A stretch of DNA of 24,336 bases from Protofrankia sp963555915 (GTDB lineage: Bacteria; Actinomycetota; Actinomycetes; Frankiales; Frankiaceae). The notes beneath the pieces are model-generated. The model worked only from the letters and a program-made list of their open reading frames with translations. It did not search any database and was not told where the DNA came from. Where the stretch lies: contig NZ_CAUVXL010000048.1 of assembly GCF_963555915.1 (NCBI RefSeq), positions 1-24,336 on the forward strand, in the 5' to 3' direction. How positions within the stretch are numbered: the first letter of the stretch is position 1; each line of letters begins with the position of its first letter. The translations under genes and the position numbers were made by a program. Positions 8,273-14,597 of this stretch are shown here, one piece after another.

Positions 8273-8322
8273 CCGTAGCCGTAGCCGTAGCCGTAGCCGT
8301 AGCCGGTGTCGGTGTCGGTGTC
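8269..8322. repeat. Two abutting hexanucleotide microsatellites between convergent genes
   Basis: Six perfect copies of GTAGCC (8269-8304) are followed at once by three perfect copies of GGTGTC (8305-8322). The first hexamer contains the TAG stop of the aldehyde dehydrogenase gene and the array ends two bases before the PPOX stop. It fills the entire gap between the two convergent genes. Confidence 0.95.
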
Positions 8323-8324
8323 GG

Positions 8325-8789
8325 TCAGAACTGCATCTTGCGGAAGTCCCAGCTGGTGATCTTGGATGGGGTGATCCGGAGCCAGCCGTGCCGCCCATCG
8401 TGGATCATCTCGTCGCGGCCGGTGTACTTGCCGGCGAACAGCCGCTCTGGCCCGGCCAGCTCCGGGTCGGGCGCGCCCTTGCGCGGAATGTCCCCGACCG
8501 GCTCGGCCGTTCCCTTGATCTCGACTCCCCGTAGTTCCTGGTACTGCTCGCCGGCGTCCACGACGACGGCCACCCGCGGATCGCGGACGATGTCGATCCA
8601 GCGCTGGCTGCGGACGATGGAGTTCAGCCACAGCGACGTGCCGTCCCAGACGAACCACAGCGCGGCCACATGCGGACCATCGCTGCTGAGGGTCGCGACC
8701 CGGCAGGTTCGTTCCGCCGCCAGGAAGTCGTCGACCTCGGTCGGGGCCATCGCGATGGCCCGTCCGCGACGCTGTTCCCGAGTCGCCAC
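8325..8789 (-). CDS. PPOX class (split beta-barrel) flavin/F420-dependent oxidoreductase
   Basis: A 154-residue protein of the pyridoxamine-5'-phosphate oxidase-like split beta-barrel superfamily, which binds FMN or F420. Visible features are the opening helix EVDDFLAAERTCRVATLSSDG, the next strand pair PHVAALWFVWDGTSLWLNS, then VVVDAGEQYQELRGVEIKGTAEPV and the C-terminal WLRITPSKITSWDFRKM. The last part matches the TIGR03618-like F420 group as I remember it. The GTG start at 8789 has AAGGAG 9 bases upstream. It is convergent with the aldehyde dehydrogenase gene and divergent from the enoyl-CoA hydratase gene, with which it shares a promoter region of under 100 bp. Cofactor and substrate are not shown. 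Confidence 0.85.
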   Translation of the reverse strand: MATREQRRGRAIAMAPTEVDDFLAAERTCRVATLSSDGPHVAALWFVWDGTSLWLNSIVRSQRWIDIVRDPRVAVVVDAGEQYQELRGVEIKGTAEPVGDIPRKGAPDPELAGPERLFAGKYTGRDEMIHDGRHGWLRITPSKITSWDFRKMQF

Positions 8790-8886
8790 GCCGGCACACT
8801 CCTTTTCTTGTCCGCTTTTCTGCTAGCTTCGCTAACCAACCATCAACAGGGTGATCTGGTTCATCGTGGCGCAAGGGGGTGGCTGG

Positions 8887-9636
8887 GTGCCAGTGGATAC
8901 CGAGCGTCGCGGACGGATCCTCATCGTCACGATGCGCCGCGAGGTCAAGCGCAACGCCATCGACCGCGAGATGGCCTTCGGCATCGACGCGGCCCTCAAC
9001 GAGCTCGACGACGATCCCGACCTCTGGGCCGGGGTGATCACCGGAACGAGTGCGGTGTTCTCCGCCGGCACCGACCTCGTCGACGGCCGGGACGCCGTCA
9101 CCGAACGAGGCGGTGAATACGGGATCATCCGCCGGCGCCGGACCACACCGCTGATCGCCGCGGTCGAGGGCTGGGCATTGGGGGGCGGTTTCGAGATCGC
9201 GCTGGCCTGCGACCTGATCGTCGCGGCACGCACGGCCCAGTTCGGGCTGCCTGAGGTCATCCGCGGGCTGGTCGCCTCCAGCGGCGCGCTGTTTCGGGCA
9301 CCGCGTGCGCTGCCGCTGCACGTCGCCAAGGAATTGCTGCTCACCGGGCGGCCGCTCGATCCGGAGCGGGCGTATGCGCTCGGGCTCGTCAACATGGTGA
9401 CCGAACCGGGCGAGGCGCTCACCGAAGCCGTGCGCCTGGCGACGACCATCTGCGCCAACGGGCCAGTCGCCGTTCGGGCGAGCCTCGCCGCGGTCAACCG
9501 GCTGGTCGCGGCCGACGATGACGAGGGCTGGCAGGCGACAGCCGACGCGGTCGCCACGATCGTCGCCTCCGAGGACAGTCAGGAGGGCATCCGCGCCTTC
9601 CTGGACAAACGTTCGCCAGAGTGGACGGGCCGGTAG
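8887..9636 (+). CDS. Enoyl-CoA hydratase/isomerase (crotonase) family protein
   Basis: A 249-residue crotonase-fold protein, likely hydrating an enoyl-CoA in acyl-CoA degradation. The oxyanion-hole regions read SAVFSAGTDL and VEGWALGGGFEIALACD. Glu103 (GGGFE) and Glu123 (LPEV) match in spacing the two catalytic glutamates of true enoyl-CoA hydratase, so hydratase activity is more likely than a degenerate crotonase. The GTG at 8887 has AGGGGG 7 bases upstream. A GTG at 8851 in the same frame would add 12 residues with a poorer ribosome binding site. A 15-bp tandem repeat and a strong hairpin follow the stop codon. Confidence 0.9.
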   Translation: MPVDTERRGRILIVTMRREVKRNAIDREMAFGIDAALNELDDDPDLWAGVITGTSAVFSAGTDLVDGRDAVTERGGEYGIIRRRRTTPLIAAVEGWALGGGFEIALACDLIVAARTAQFGLPEVIRGLVASSGALFRAPRALPLHVAKELLLTGRPLDPERAYALGLVNMVTEPGEALTEAVRLATTICANGPVAVRASLAAVNRLVAADDDEGWQATADAVATIVASEDSQEGIRAFLDKRSPEWTGR

Positions 9637-9656
9637 GCGGCCATCAGAGCATTCCG

Positions 9657-9690
9657 GCACCGATCGTTGCCGCACCGATCGTTGCCGCAC
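9657..9690. repeat. 15-bp tandem repeat after the enoyl-CoA hydratase gene
   Basis: GCACCGATCGTTGCC occurs twice without mismatch (9657-9671, 9672-9686) and its first four bases a third time. It is non-coding, between the hydratase stop and the hairpin at 9697-9733. Confidence 0.9.
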
Positions 9691-9696
9691 CGGGAT

Positions 9697-9733
9697 CCCG
9701 GCGCGGTCGTCAACGTGCACGACACGCGCCGGG
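9697..9733. terminator. Bidirectional hairpin terminator between ECH and SDR genes
   Basis: CCCGGCGCGGTCGT at 9697-9710 pairs completely with 9719-9733, leaving one bulged A (9724) and an 8-nt loop. This 14-bp stem lies between the ends of two convergent genes, and no other function is apparent. Confidence 0.7.
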
Positions 9734-9764
9734 CCGCCAGCTGGCTGGTCGGGTGTGGGGATGG

Positions 9765-10496
9765 TCAGATGTGGCGCCCGCCGCCGACTTCCAGCACCGT
9801 CCCGGTCATGTAGCTTGACAGTTCGCTGGCCAGGAAGAGCGCGGCGCCGGCCACCTCGGCGGGTTCGCCCACCCGGCCCATCGGGATCTCGGCCACTTTC
9901 GAGTCCCAGACGTCGCGCGGCATCGCCTCGGTCATGGCGGTCCGGATCAGGCCGGGCTGGATGGCGTTGACCCGGACCCCGCCGCGGGCCAGCTCCTTTG
10001 CGGCGGCCTTGGTGAGCCCGACCATGCCGGCCTTGGCCGCGCTGTAGTTGGTCTGGCCGAAGTTGCCGACCTTCCCGGAGATCGACGACATGTTGATGAT
10101 CGAGCCGGCGCCCTGTGCCTTCATGGCCAGGCCGGCCGCCTTGGTGCCGAGCCACGCCCCGAAGAGGTGGATGTCGATCACGAGCCGGAAGTCGTCGACG
10201 GACATGTTCTTCATGCTGGCGTCGCGGGTGACGCCAGCGTTGTTGACCATGATGTCGATTCGGCCGTATTCCTGCTGGCAGGCATCGACGAGCGCCTGGA
10301 CGTCGTCCTCCTTGGTGACGTCCGTGCGTACGGCGATCGCGGCCCCGAGCTCCTTCGCCGCTTCGGTGGCCTTTTCGATGTTGATGTCGGCCAGCACCAC
10401 CCTGGCGCCGTTGGCGACGAAGAGCTGGGCGATGGCGAGCCCCAGGCCCTGCGCGCCACCGGTGATGACAGCAGCCTTGTCCTCGAGTAGTCCCAC
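9765..10496 (-). CDS. FabG-like short-chain dehydrogenase/reductase (3-oxoacyl reductase type)
   Basis: A 243-residue classical SDR that interconverts a ketone and alcohol, probably a 3-hydroxyacyl or 3-oxoacyl thioester, with NAD(P)(H). The cofactor motif TGGAQGLG is at 12-19, NNAG at 85-88, and the catalytic Ser138-Tyr151-Lys155 set at the canonical spacing. Asp38 after the second strand (VVLADIN) favours NAD(H) over NADP(H), following the general SDR rule. The GTG at 10496 has AAGGGAG 5 bases upstream; the frame is open to 10580, but that extension lacks family character. It converges on the enoyl-CoA hydratase gene, and the pair could act in consecutive beta-oxidation steps, though they are separate transcripts. 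Confidence 0.91.
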   Translation of the reverse strand: MGLLEDKAAVITGGAQGLGLAIAQLFVANGARVVLADINIEKATEAAKELGAAIAVRTDVTKEDDVQALVDACQQEYGRIDIMVNNAGVTRDASMKNMSVDDFRLVIDIHLFGAWLGTKAAGLAMKAQGAGSIINMSSISGKVGNFGQTNYSAAKAGMVGLTKAAAKELARGGVRVNAIQPGLIRTAMTEAMPRDVWDSKVAEIPMGRVGEPAEVAGAALFLASELSSYMTGTVLEVGGGRHI

Positions 10497-10566
10497 GGGT
10501 GCTCCCTTCCCCACGCGTGCATGCGCGCCGGCGGCGCGCACCTCGTCGGCTCGGCCGCAGAACAGG

Positions 10567-10605
10567 CGAGTCCGTGTCACGAGTCCTTGTCACGAGTCCG
10601 TGTCA
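10567..10605. repeat. 13-bp tandem repeat, three copies, upstream of the SDR gene
   Basis: CGAGTCCGTGTCA occurs at 10567-10579, 10580-10592 (one mismatch) and 10593-10605, head to tail, 71 bp upstream of the SDR start. It could affect spacing of upstream promoter elements; no function is shown. Confidence 0.9.
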
Positions 10606-10731
10606 GCAGTAATACCGCGTCCGCCCCTCCGCGGGCGCGTGATCGCGGCCTGCACGGATGACCGACGCCGATCATCTGGCGGTTCAGCGGCGCTCTGTGT
10701 CCGGAAAGCGTGGGCGTGGGCACGGGCGGTA

Positions 10732-10834
10732 GGTGGTTTCGGTCGTGGGGGCAACCATTTTACCTACGGTCTGGTGTGTGTCCGGCTAGGCCGTCGGTGG
10801 TTTCGGCCGTGGGGGTAGCCGTTTCTACCTACGG
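10732..10834. repeat. Diverged 38/39-bp direct repeat, copies 64 bp apart
   Basis: The copies at 10732-10769 and 10796-10834 both start GGTGGTTTCGG, contain CGTGGGGG and end ACCTACGG, differing at several internal positions and by one base in length. The ACCTAC end of the first copy is complementary to GTAGGT just ahead of it (10729-10734), so it can fold back. Confidence 0.8.
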
Positions 10835-10872
10835 CAGTTGGCTCCGGATGCCCCTCGGTTGGCTCCGGACGT

Positions 10873-12321
10873 CTACCGCCAGGCGGCGAGGACGTCGCCC
10901 GGCCCCCAGACGAGATCCACCTTGGTGAGGTCCATACCCGGGTTGGTGCCGGAGAGGGACACGACGGCGAATCCCGTGCCGCCGAGCGTGAAGCCGGGCA
11001 CTGCGACCGCGCTCCGCATGAGTTCCGCGAGGTCGTGGTCGTCGAACGGGGTTCCCAACCACTTGACCGATCCGACGACGTACAGGCGCTGCGCCACGGG
11101 TGACCGGTCGGCTCCGACCAGGTCCACCTCCGGGTCGAACTGGCGGTTCCACCAACCGCCAACTGTTTCAACATCGGGCCAGGGGGACGCGCCGGACGCC
11201 GACGCGAGTTCCAGCGATTCGCGGACCAGCGGCTCGACCGCCCTGCCCCGCCACGCCGGCCAGCGACGTTGCACGAGCCGGAAGGCCGACTCGGGTCGTC
11301 CGCGGCGTGCCTGTTCCTGAGCGCGCCGTAGCGCGGCGAGGTAAAAGCGCAGGTTGCTGTCTGCGATCCGGTAGAGCGCAGGCTTACCGGGGCGGGTCGA
11401 CAGCGGTTCGTCGACGGCGAGTACCCGCTTCTCCCCGACCAGTCGGCGTAGCAGCGGCGACAGCGATCCCGACGGCAGAGCACCCTCCCGGTTGCCGGCG
11501 GATGCGGCGATGTTGGCCTGGGTGCGGTCTCCGCTGCCGATCGCCTCGAGGACGCGTCGTGCCTGATCGGGTGCGGGAAACTCGGCCAGCAGCGTCGATT
11601 CCGGCACGCTGAACAGGGGCGAGGCCGGATCGGCGCATTCCTGTTCGACAAAGAGCAGCGGCGGAGTTCCGGGTGGCCAGTTCCGCAGGATGCCTGGCAG
11701 TCCGCCGGAGACGAGATGAGCGTCGATCGCGTCGGCCGGGCCCAGCCCGAGGGCGTGTCCGGTCTCCGCCGGGTTGAGGGGACCGAGGATGAGGTTGTCG
11801 GCTCGTCCGAAGAACGGACGGTCGTAGGCGGTGAGCCGTTCCATCATGTGAATGTCGCTGCCGAGCAGCAGCAGGAGGACGGGGCGCCCGGCGAGTAGTC
11901 GGTCCCAGGCCGTCTGCAGCGCGCCGTCGAACAGACCGTCCTGCTCGGCGAGCCAGGGAAGTTCGTCGAGGACGACGACGGCCGGGGAATCCGGTAGGAC
12001 CGCGGCGAGGACACGGAAGGCGTCCGGCCACCTTCCCGCAGATTCTGCCGGTACGAGGTCACGATCGATCGGCAGGGACGAGTCCCTGAGGTCCAGGAAG
12101 AAGGCGGCCACCGATTCGACGGGCGAGGCACCCTTGGTCGCGGTGAAGAAGAGGTAGGGGACACCGGCCTGATCGCAGAACTCCTGCACAAGGCGTGACT
12201 TTCCCACCTGGCGGCGGCCGCGGATGGCGACCGCGCTCCCGCGACGGGATGCTACGACCTGGTCCAGACGCTTGCGCAGGAGGCCAAGTTCGGTTGCTCT
12301 TCCAACGAAACCTCGCGACAC
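10873..12321 (-). CDS. ATP-binding protein, AAA (ATPase_2) plus C-terminal DUF234 domain
   Basis: A 482-residue STAND/AAA-like ATPase of the archaeal-type ATPase_2 group. It opens with GFVGRATELGLLRKRL, then a P-loop-like IRGRRQVGKSRLV, Walker B VVVLDELPWLAE, and a sensor-like GSDIHMMERL. Mid-protein there is a winged-helix-like region (LSPLLRRLVGEKRVLAVDEP), then YRIADSNLRFYLAAL. The C-terminal DUF234 region is related to PD-(D/E)XK nucleases: it keeps EVDLVG, but the usual ExK reads GSVKW, with Ser in place of Glu. The role is unknown; relatives resemble stand-alone or defence-linked ATPases. The GTG at 12321 sits 10 bp after a perfect double dyad. An ATG at 12363 is possible, but would place the dyad in coding sequence. 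Divergent from NUDIX. Confidence 0.85.
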   Translation of the reverse strand: MSRGFVGRATELGLLRKRLDQVVASRRGSAVAIRGRRQVGKSRLVQEFCDQAGVPYLFFTATKGASPVESVAAFFLDLRDSSLPIDRDLVPAESAGRWPDAFRVLAAVLPDSPAVVVLDELPWLAEQDGLFDGALQTAWDRLLAGRPVLLLLLGSDIHMMERLTAYDRPFFGRADNLILGPLNPAETGHALGLGPADAIDAHLVSGGLPGILRNWPPGTPPLLFVEQECADPASPLFSVPESTLLAEFPAPDQARRVLEAIGSGDRTQANIAASAGNREGALPSGSLSPLLRRLVGEKRVLAVDEPLSTRPGKPALYRIADSNLRFYLAALRRAQEQARRGRPESAFRLVQRRWPAWRGRAVEPLVRESLELASASGASPWPDVETVGGWWNRQFDPEVDLVGADRSPVAQRLYVVGSVKWLGTPFDDHDLAELMRSAVAVPGFTLGGTGFAVVSLSGTNPGMDLTKVDLVWGPGDVLAAWR

Positions 12322-12331
12322 GGGGGCATCC

Positions 12332-12360
12332 CATCTATGTAGATGGCATCTACATAGATG
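12332..12360. promoter_or_regulatory. Perfect tandem dyad, probable operator of the ATPase/NUDIX divergon
   Basis: CATCTATGTAGATG (12332-12345), one base, then CATCTACATAGATG (12347-12360). Each 14-mer is itself a palindrome (CATCTA-N2-TAGATG) and the second is the exact reverse complement of the first, so the 28 paired bases carry four CATCTA half-sites. It lies in the 69-bp gap between the divergent GTG (12321) and TTG (12391) starts and is AT-rich compared with its surroundings. A regulator binding here would cover promoters in both directions. The cognate protein is not evident in the window. Confidence 0.75.
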
Positions 12361-12390
12361 CATGCTACCGGCGATCAGTAGAGGATCTGG

Positions 12391-12822
12391 TTGGCTGGGC
12401 AGGTGTCGCGACGGGTTCCGTGTGTCGGGGCGATCATCATGGATGCGGCTGGCGCGCTGCTGCTCGTTCAGCGGGCGCGGGATCCCGGCCGTGGCCTGTG
12501 GTCACTGCCGGGCGGGCGGGTCGAGGCGGGGGAGAGCGACACCGCCGCGCTCGTCCGGGAGATCCGCGAGGAGACCGGCCTGGATGTGACGGTCGGGCCG
12601 CTGGTCGGGCGGGTGACGCGCCCGGGGCCGGGCGGTCCGGGGTCCGGCGGGGTGGTCTACGACATCGCCGACTACGTCAGCCACGTCATCGGCGGGGAGC
12701 TACAGGCCGGGGATGACGCGGCGGACGTGCGTTGGTGCGCCGACCTGGGCGCGATGGCGCTCACCGAAGGTCTGCTCGACGCACTCGTCGCCTGGGGTAT
12801 CGTCGCGGCCCCAGGCGGCTGA
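12391..12822 (+). CDS. NUDIX hydrolase
   Basis: A 143-residue NUDIX-fold hydrolase that would cleave a nucleoside diphosphate linked to another moiety. The Nudix box is complete at residues 42-64 (G-x5-E-x7-REIREETGL), preceded by LWSLPGG. The N-terminal CVGAIIMDAAGALLLVQRARDPG is typical of MutT-like members. The TTG at 12391 has AGAGGA 5 bases upstream; a GTG at 12403 gives a protein four residues shorter and is possible. Substrate is not predictable, and house-cleaning of damaged or dinucleotide metabolites is the general family role. It shares a regulatory dyad with the divergent DUF234 ATPase gene. Confidence 0.9.
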   Translation: MAGQVSRRVPCVGAIIMDAAGALLLVQRARDPGRGLWSLPGGRVEAGESDTAALVREIREETGLDVTVGPLVGRVTRPGPGGPGSGGVVYDIADYVSHVIGGELQAGDDAADVRWCADLGAMALTEGLLDALVAWGIVAAPGG

Positions 12823-12838
12823 TCGGGCGGGAGTTAGG

Positions 12839-12865
12839 TCAACAAGCGCGGATCAACAAGCGCGG
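12839..12865. repeat. 14-bp-period tandem duplication after the NUDIX gene
   Basis: TCAACAAGCGCGG occurs at 12839-12851 and 12853-12865 in the 54-bp gap between the NUDIX stop and the MaoC stop. No hairpin terminator is seen in this gap. Confidence 0.85.
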
Positions 12866-12876
12866 GTCGGGCGGCC

Positions 12877-13383
12877 TCAGCTACCGCTGGGCACGGGACG
12901 GCCGGGCTGCTCCCCGCCGCGGGCATCGCCATAGGAACGCTTGGGCACCATCACCTTGCGGCGGTAGATGCAGACCAGGGTGCCCTCCTGGTTGTAGCCG
13001 CGGGTCTCGACCTGAACGATGCCCCGGTCGTCCTTGCTCCTGGACTCGATCTTGTCCAGCACCTCGGACTCGCCGTAGATCGTGTCGCCGTGGAACACGG
13101 GCTTGACGTGCTTGAGCGACTCGACTTCGAGGTTGGCGATCGCCTTGCCCGAAACGTCGGGCACGGACATGCCCAGCAGCAGCGAGTACACGTAGTTGCC
13201 GACGACCACGTTCCGCTTGAACTCGGTGGTCTGCTCGGCGTAGTTCGCGTCCAGATGCAGCGGATGGTGGTTCATGGTCAGCAGGCAGAACAGATGGTCG
13301 TCGTACTCGGTGATGGTCTTGCCTGGCCAGTGCTTGTAGACGGCACCGACCTCGAACTCCTCATAGTAACGACCAAACTGCAT
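12877..13383 (-). CDS. MaoC family (hot-dog fold) dehydratase
   Basis: A 168-residue MaoC/R-hydratase-like protein acting on a 2-enoyl- or 3-hydroxyacyl-type CoA thioester. The hydratase motif region reads LLTMNHHPLHLDANYAEQ. His43 aligns with the catalytic His of R-specific hydratases, but the usual Asp five residues earlier is Asn38, as in the mesaconyl-CoA hydratase-like branch I recall; so exact chemistry is uncertain. Further family features are VVVGNYVYSLLLGMSV, HVKPVFHGDTIYGESEVLDK and YNQEGTLVCIYRRKVMVPK. The ATG at 13383 has AGGAGAG 7 bases upstream. The tail after MVPKRSYGDARG is a variable extension. Convergent with NUDIX, divergent from the LLM gene. Confidence 0.9.
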   Translation of the reverse strand: MQFGRYYEEFEVGAVYKHWPGKTITEYDDHLFCLLTMNHHPLHLDANYAEQTTEFKRNVVVGNYVYSLLLGMSVPDVSGKAIANLEVESLKHVKPVFHGDTIYGESEVLDKIESRSKDDRGIVQVETRGYNQEGTLVCIYRRKVMVPKRSYGDARGGEQPGRPVPSGS

Positions 13384-13604
13384 GATGTAGCTCTCCTCGC
13401 TGCAGCGTGAGCTCCGTCATGGACGCGGCCATGCCTGGACCCGCACCTGGACACCTGGCACCTGAACCCGTTGCCGATCCTCCCAGGTCGGTCGCACATC
13501 CGCCGGATTTGCGACTAGGGGATGATCGTGTACCCGGCAGTGACCGGTCCGGCTTTTTCGGTCAGGATGGAGCAGGCGGCGGTCGGCGCCCATCCGGCCG
13601 ATGA

Positions 13605-13638
13605 CCGTGTGATGACTGTGGGATGGCCGTGTGATGAC
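13605..13638. repeat. Direct repeat upstream of the LLM gene
   Basis: CCGTGTGATGAC occurs at 13605-13616 and 13627-13638, exactly 22 bp apart (about two helical turns), 39 bp before the LLM start codon. The spacing would suit a regulator that binds direct repeats on one face of DNA. A related CGATGACC follows. The rest of the 293-bp gap (13384-13676) shows nothing else. Confidence 0.5.
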
Positions 13639-13676
13639 GACGCGATGACCGCGTCGCGGGACGTGAGGAGTTGGCG

Positions 13677-14567
13677 ATGCAGCTGGGCGTACATGTGGTC
13701 CGGTTCACCTGGCCGGGCGGTACCGAGGCGATCGCGCCGGTCCTGGCGCGTGCCGCCCGGATCGCCGATGACGCGGGGGTGGCCCATCTCAGCGTGATGG
13801 ACCACTACTTCCAGATGGAGGCGATGTTCCCCGCGGATGAACCGATGCTGGAGGGCTACACGACGCTGGGTTTCCTGGCCGCCCACACCGCCAGGCTGCG
13901 TCTGGGCCTCCTGGTCACCGGCACGACCTACCGGCATCCGGGACTGCTGGCGAAGATCGTGGCAACGCTGGACGTGCTCTCGGGCGGGCGGGCGGAACTC
14001 GGCATCGGCGCAGCCTGGTACGACCGCGAGCACCACGGTCTGGGCGTGCCGTTCCCGCCACTCGCCGAGCGGTTCGAGCGGCTCGAGGAGACGCTGCGGA
14101 TCTGCCGGCAGATGTGGAGTGACGACAACGGCCCGTTTGACGGCCGGCACTACCAGCTCGCCGAGACGCTCTGCGTGCCCGCGCCGATCAGCCGGCCACG
14201 ACTGCCGATCCTGATCGGTGGAGGCGGGGAGAAGAAGACGCTGCGTCTGGTCGCCACCTACGCGGATGCCTGCAACCTGTTCGCGCCCTCGGTGGATGCG
14301 GTCGCGCACAAACTCGACGTGCTCAAAGCTCACTGCGACGCGGTCGGCCGCGACTACGCCGAGATCACCAAGACGATTCTCCACGGCGGTGACGCCTTGA
14401 CTCGGGGCGAGTCGAGCGCGTTCCTGGCTGACGTGGAGCAGTACGCGCGGATCGGCGTGGACACGGTCATCGTGATGCCGCCCGGCGGCGAGCCGGCGGA
14501 CGCCTGGATCGAGCGGGCCTGTGTGCCGGTGGTCAAGGACCTTGCCGATATCGGTACCGGCTCCTGA
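13677..14567 (+). CDS. LLM class F420-dependent oxidoreductase (TIGR03560-like)
   Basis: A 296-residue TIM-barrel oxidoreductase of the luciferase-like monooxygenase class, in a branch that uses F420. It shows the characteristic stretches LGVHVVRFTWPGG, HLSVMDHYFQMEAMF, EPMLEGYTTLGFLAAHT, RLRLGLLVTGTTYRHPGLLAK, LDVLSGGRAELGIGAAWYD and LPILIGGGGEKKTLRLVA, which I recognise as the TIGR03560 group. The ATG at 13677 has GAGGAG 6 bases upstream; a TTG two codons earlier is overlapped by it. The substrate is unknown. It is convergent with the SUFU-domain gene, with only 21 bp between the stop codons. F420 use implies the host makes this cofactor. Confidence 0.9.
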   Translation: MQLGVHVVRFTWPGGTEAIAPVLARAARIADDAGVAHLSVMDHYFQMEAMFPADEPMLEGYTTLGFLAAHTARLRLGLLVTGTTYRHPGLLAKIVATLDVLSGGRAELGIGAAWYDREHHGLGVPFPPLAERFERLEETLRICRQMWSDDNGPFDGRHYQLAETLCVPAPISRPRLPILIGGGGEKKTLRLVATYADACNLFAPSVDAVAHKLDVLKAHCDAVGRDYAEITKTILHGGDALTRGESSAFLADVEQYARIGVDTVIVMPPGGEPADAWIERACVPVVKDLADIGTGS

Positions 14568-14576
14568 TCGTGTTCC

Positions 14577-14597
14577 AGCTGTCAGCTGTCAGCTGTC
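14577..14597. repeat. 7-bp tandem repeat (AGCTGTC)3 at the SUFU gene end
   Basis: Three perfect AGCTGTC units run through the 21-bp gap between the LLM and SUFU stop codons and supply the SUFU stop codon itself (TGA on the minus strand at 14589-14591). Confidence 0.9.

Larger units (their letters stand above)
10497..10872. other. Repeat-rich intergenic region between the SDR start and the ATPase end
   Basis: No convincing gene lies in this 376-bp stretch. It contains a 13-bp triple repeat (10567-10605), a diverged 38/39-bp direct repeat (10732-10769 and 10796-10834) and GTTGGCTCCGGA twice (10837-10848, 10858-10869). The SDR promoter should be near its right-hand neighbour at 10500-10620. Confidence 0.6.

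Noticed and set aside
8269..8322. Possible coding tail of the PPOX protein (repeating Asp-Thr and Gly-Tyr)
   Set aside because: The PPOX stop at 8325 precedes the array and the family C-terminus (WDFRKM) is already complete.
8167..10593. Very long open minus-strand frame (about 808 codons) across PPOX, ECH and SDR genes
   Set aside because: It is a GC-rich shadow: its translation is Arg/Gly/Pro-rich without domains, includes a GYGYGY stretch from the microsatellite, and runs antisense or out of frame to three clear genes.
10567..10834. Possible CRISPR array
   Set aside because: The repeats are head to tail without spacers, or only two diverged copies; no cas gene is nearby.
13384..13676. 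Possible tRNA or small RNA in the MaoC/LLM gap
   Set aside because: No cloverleaf, no CCA-type end and no stable long stem was found by eye.
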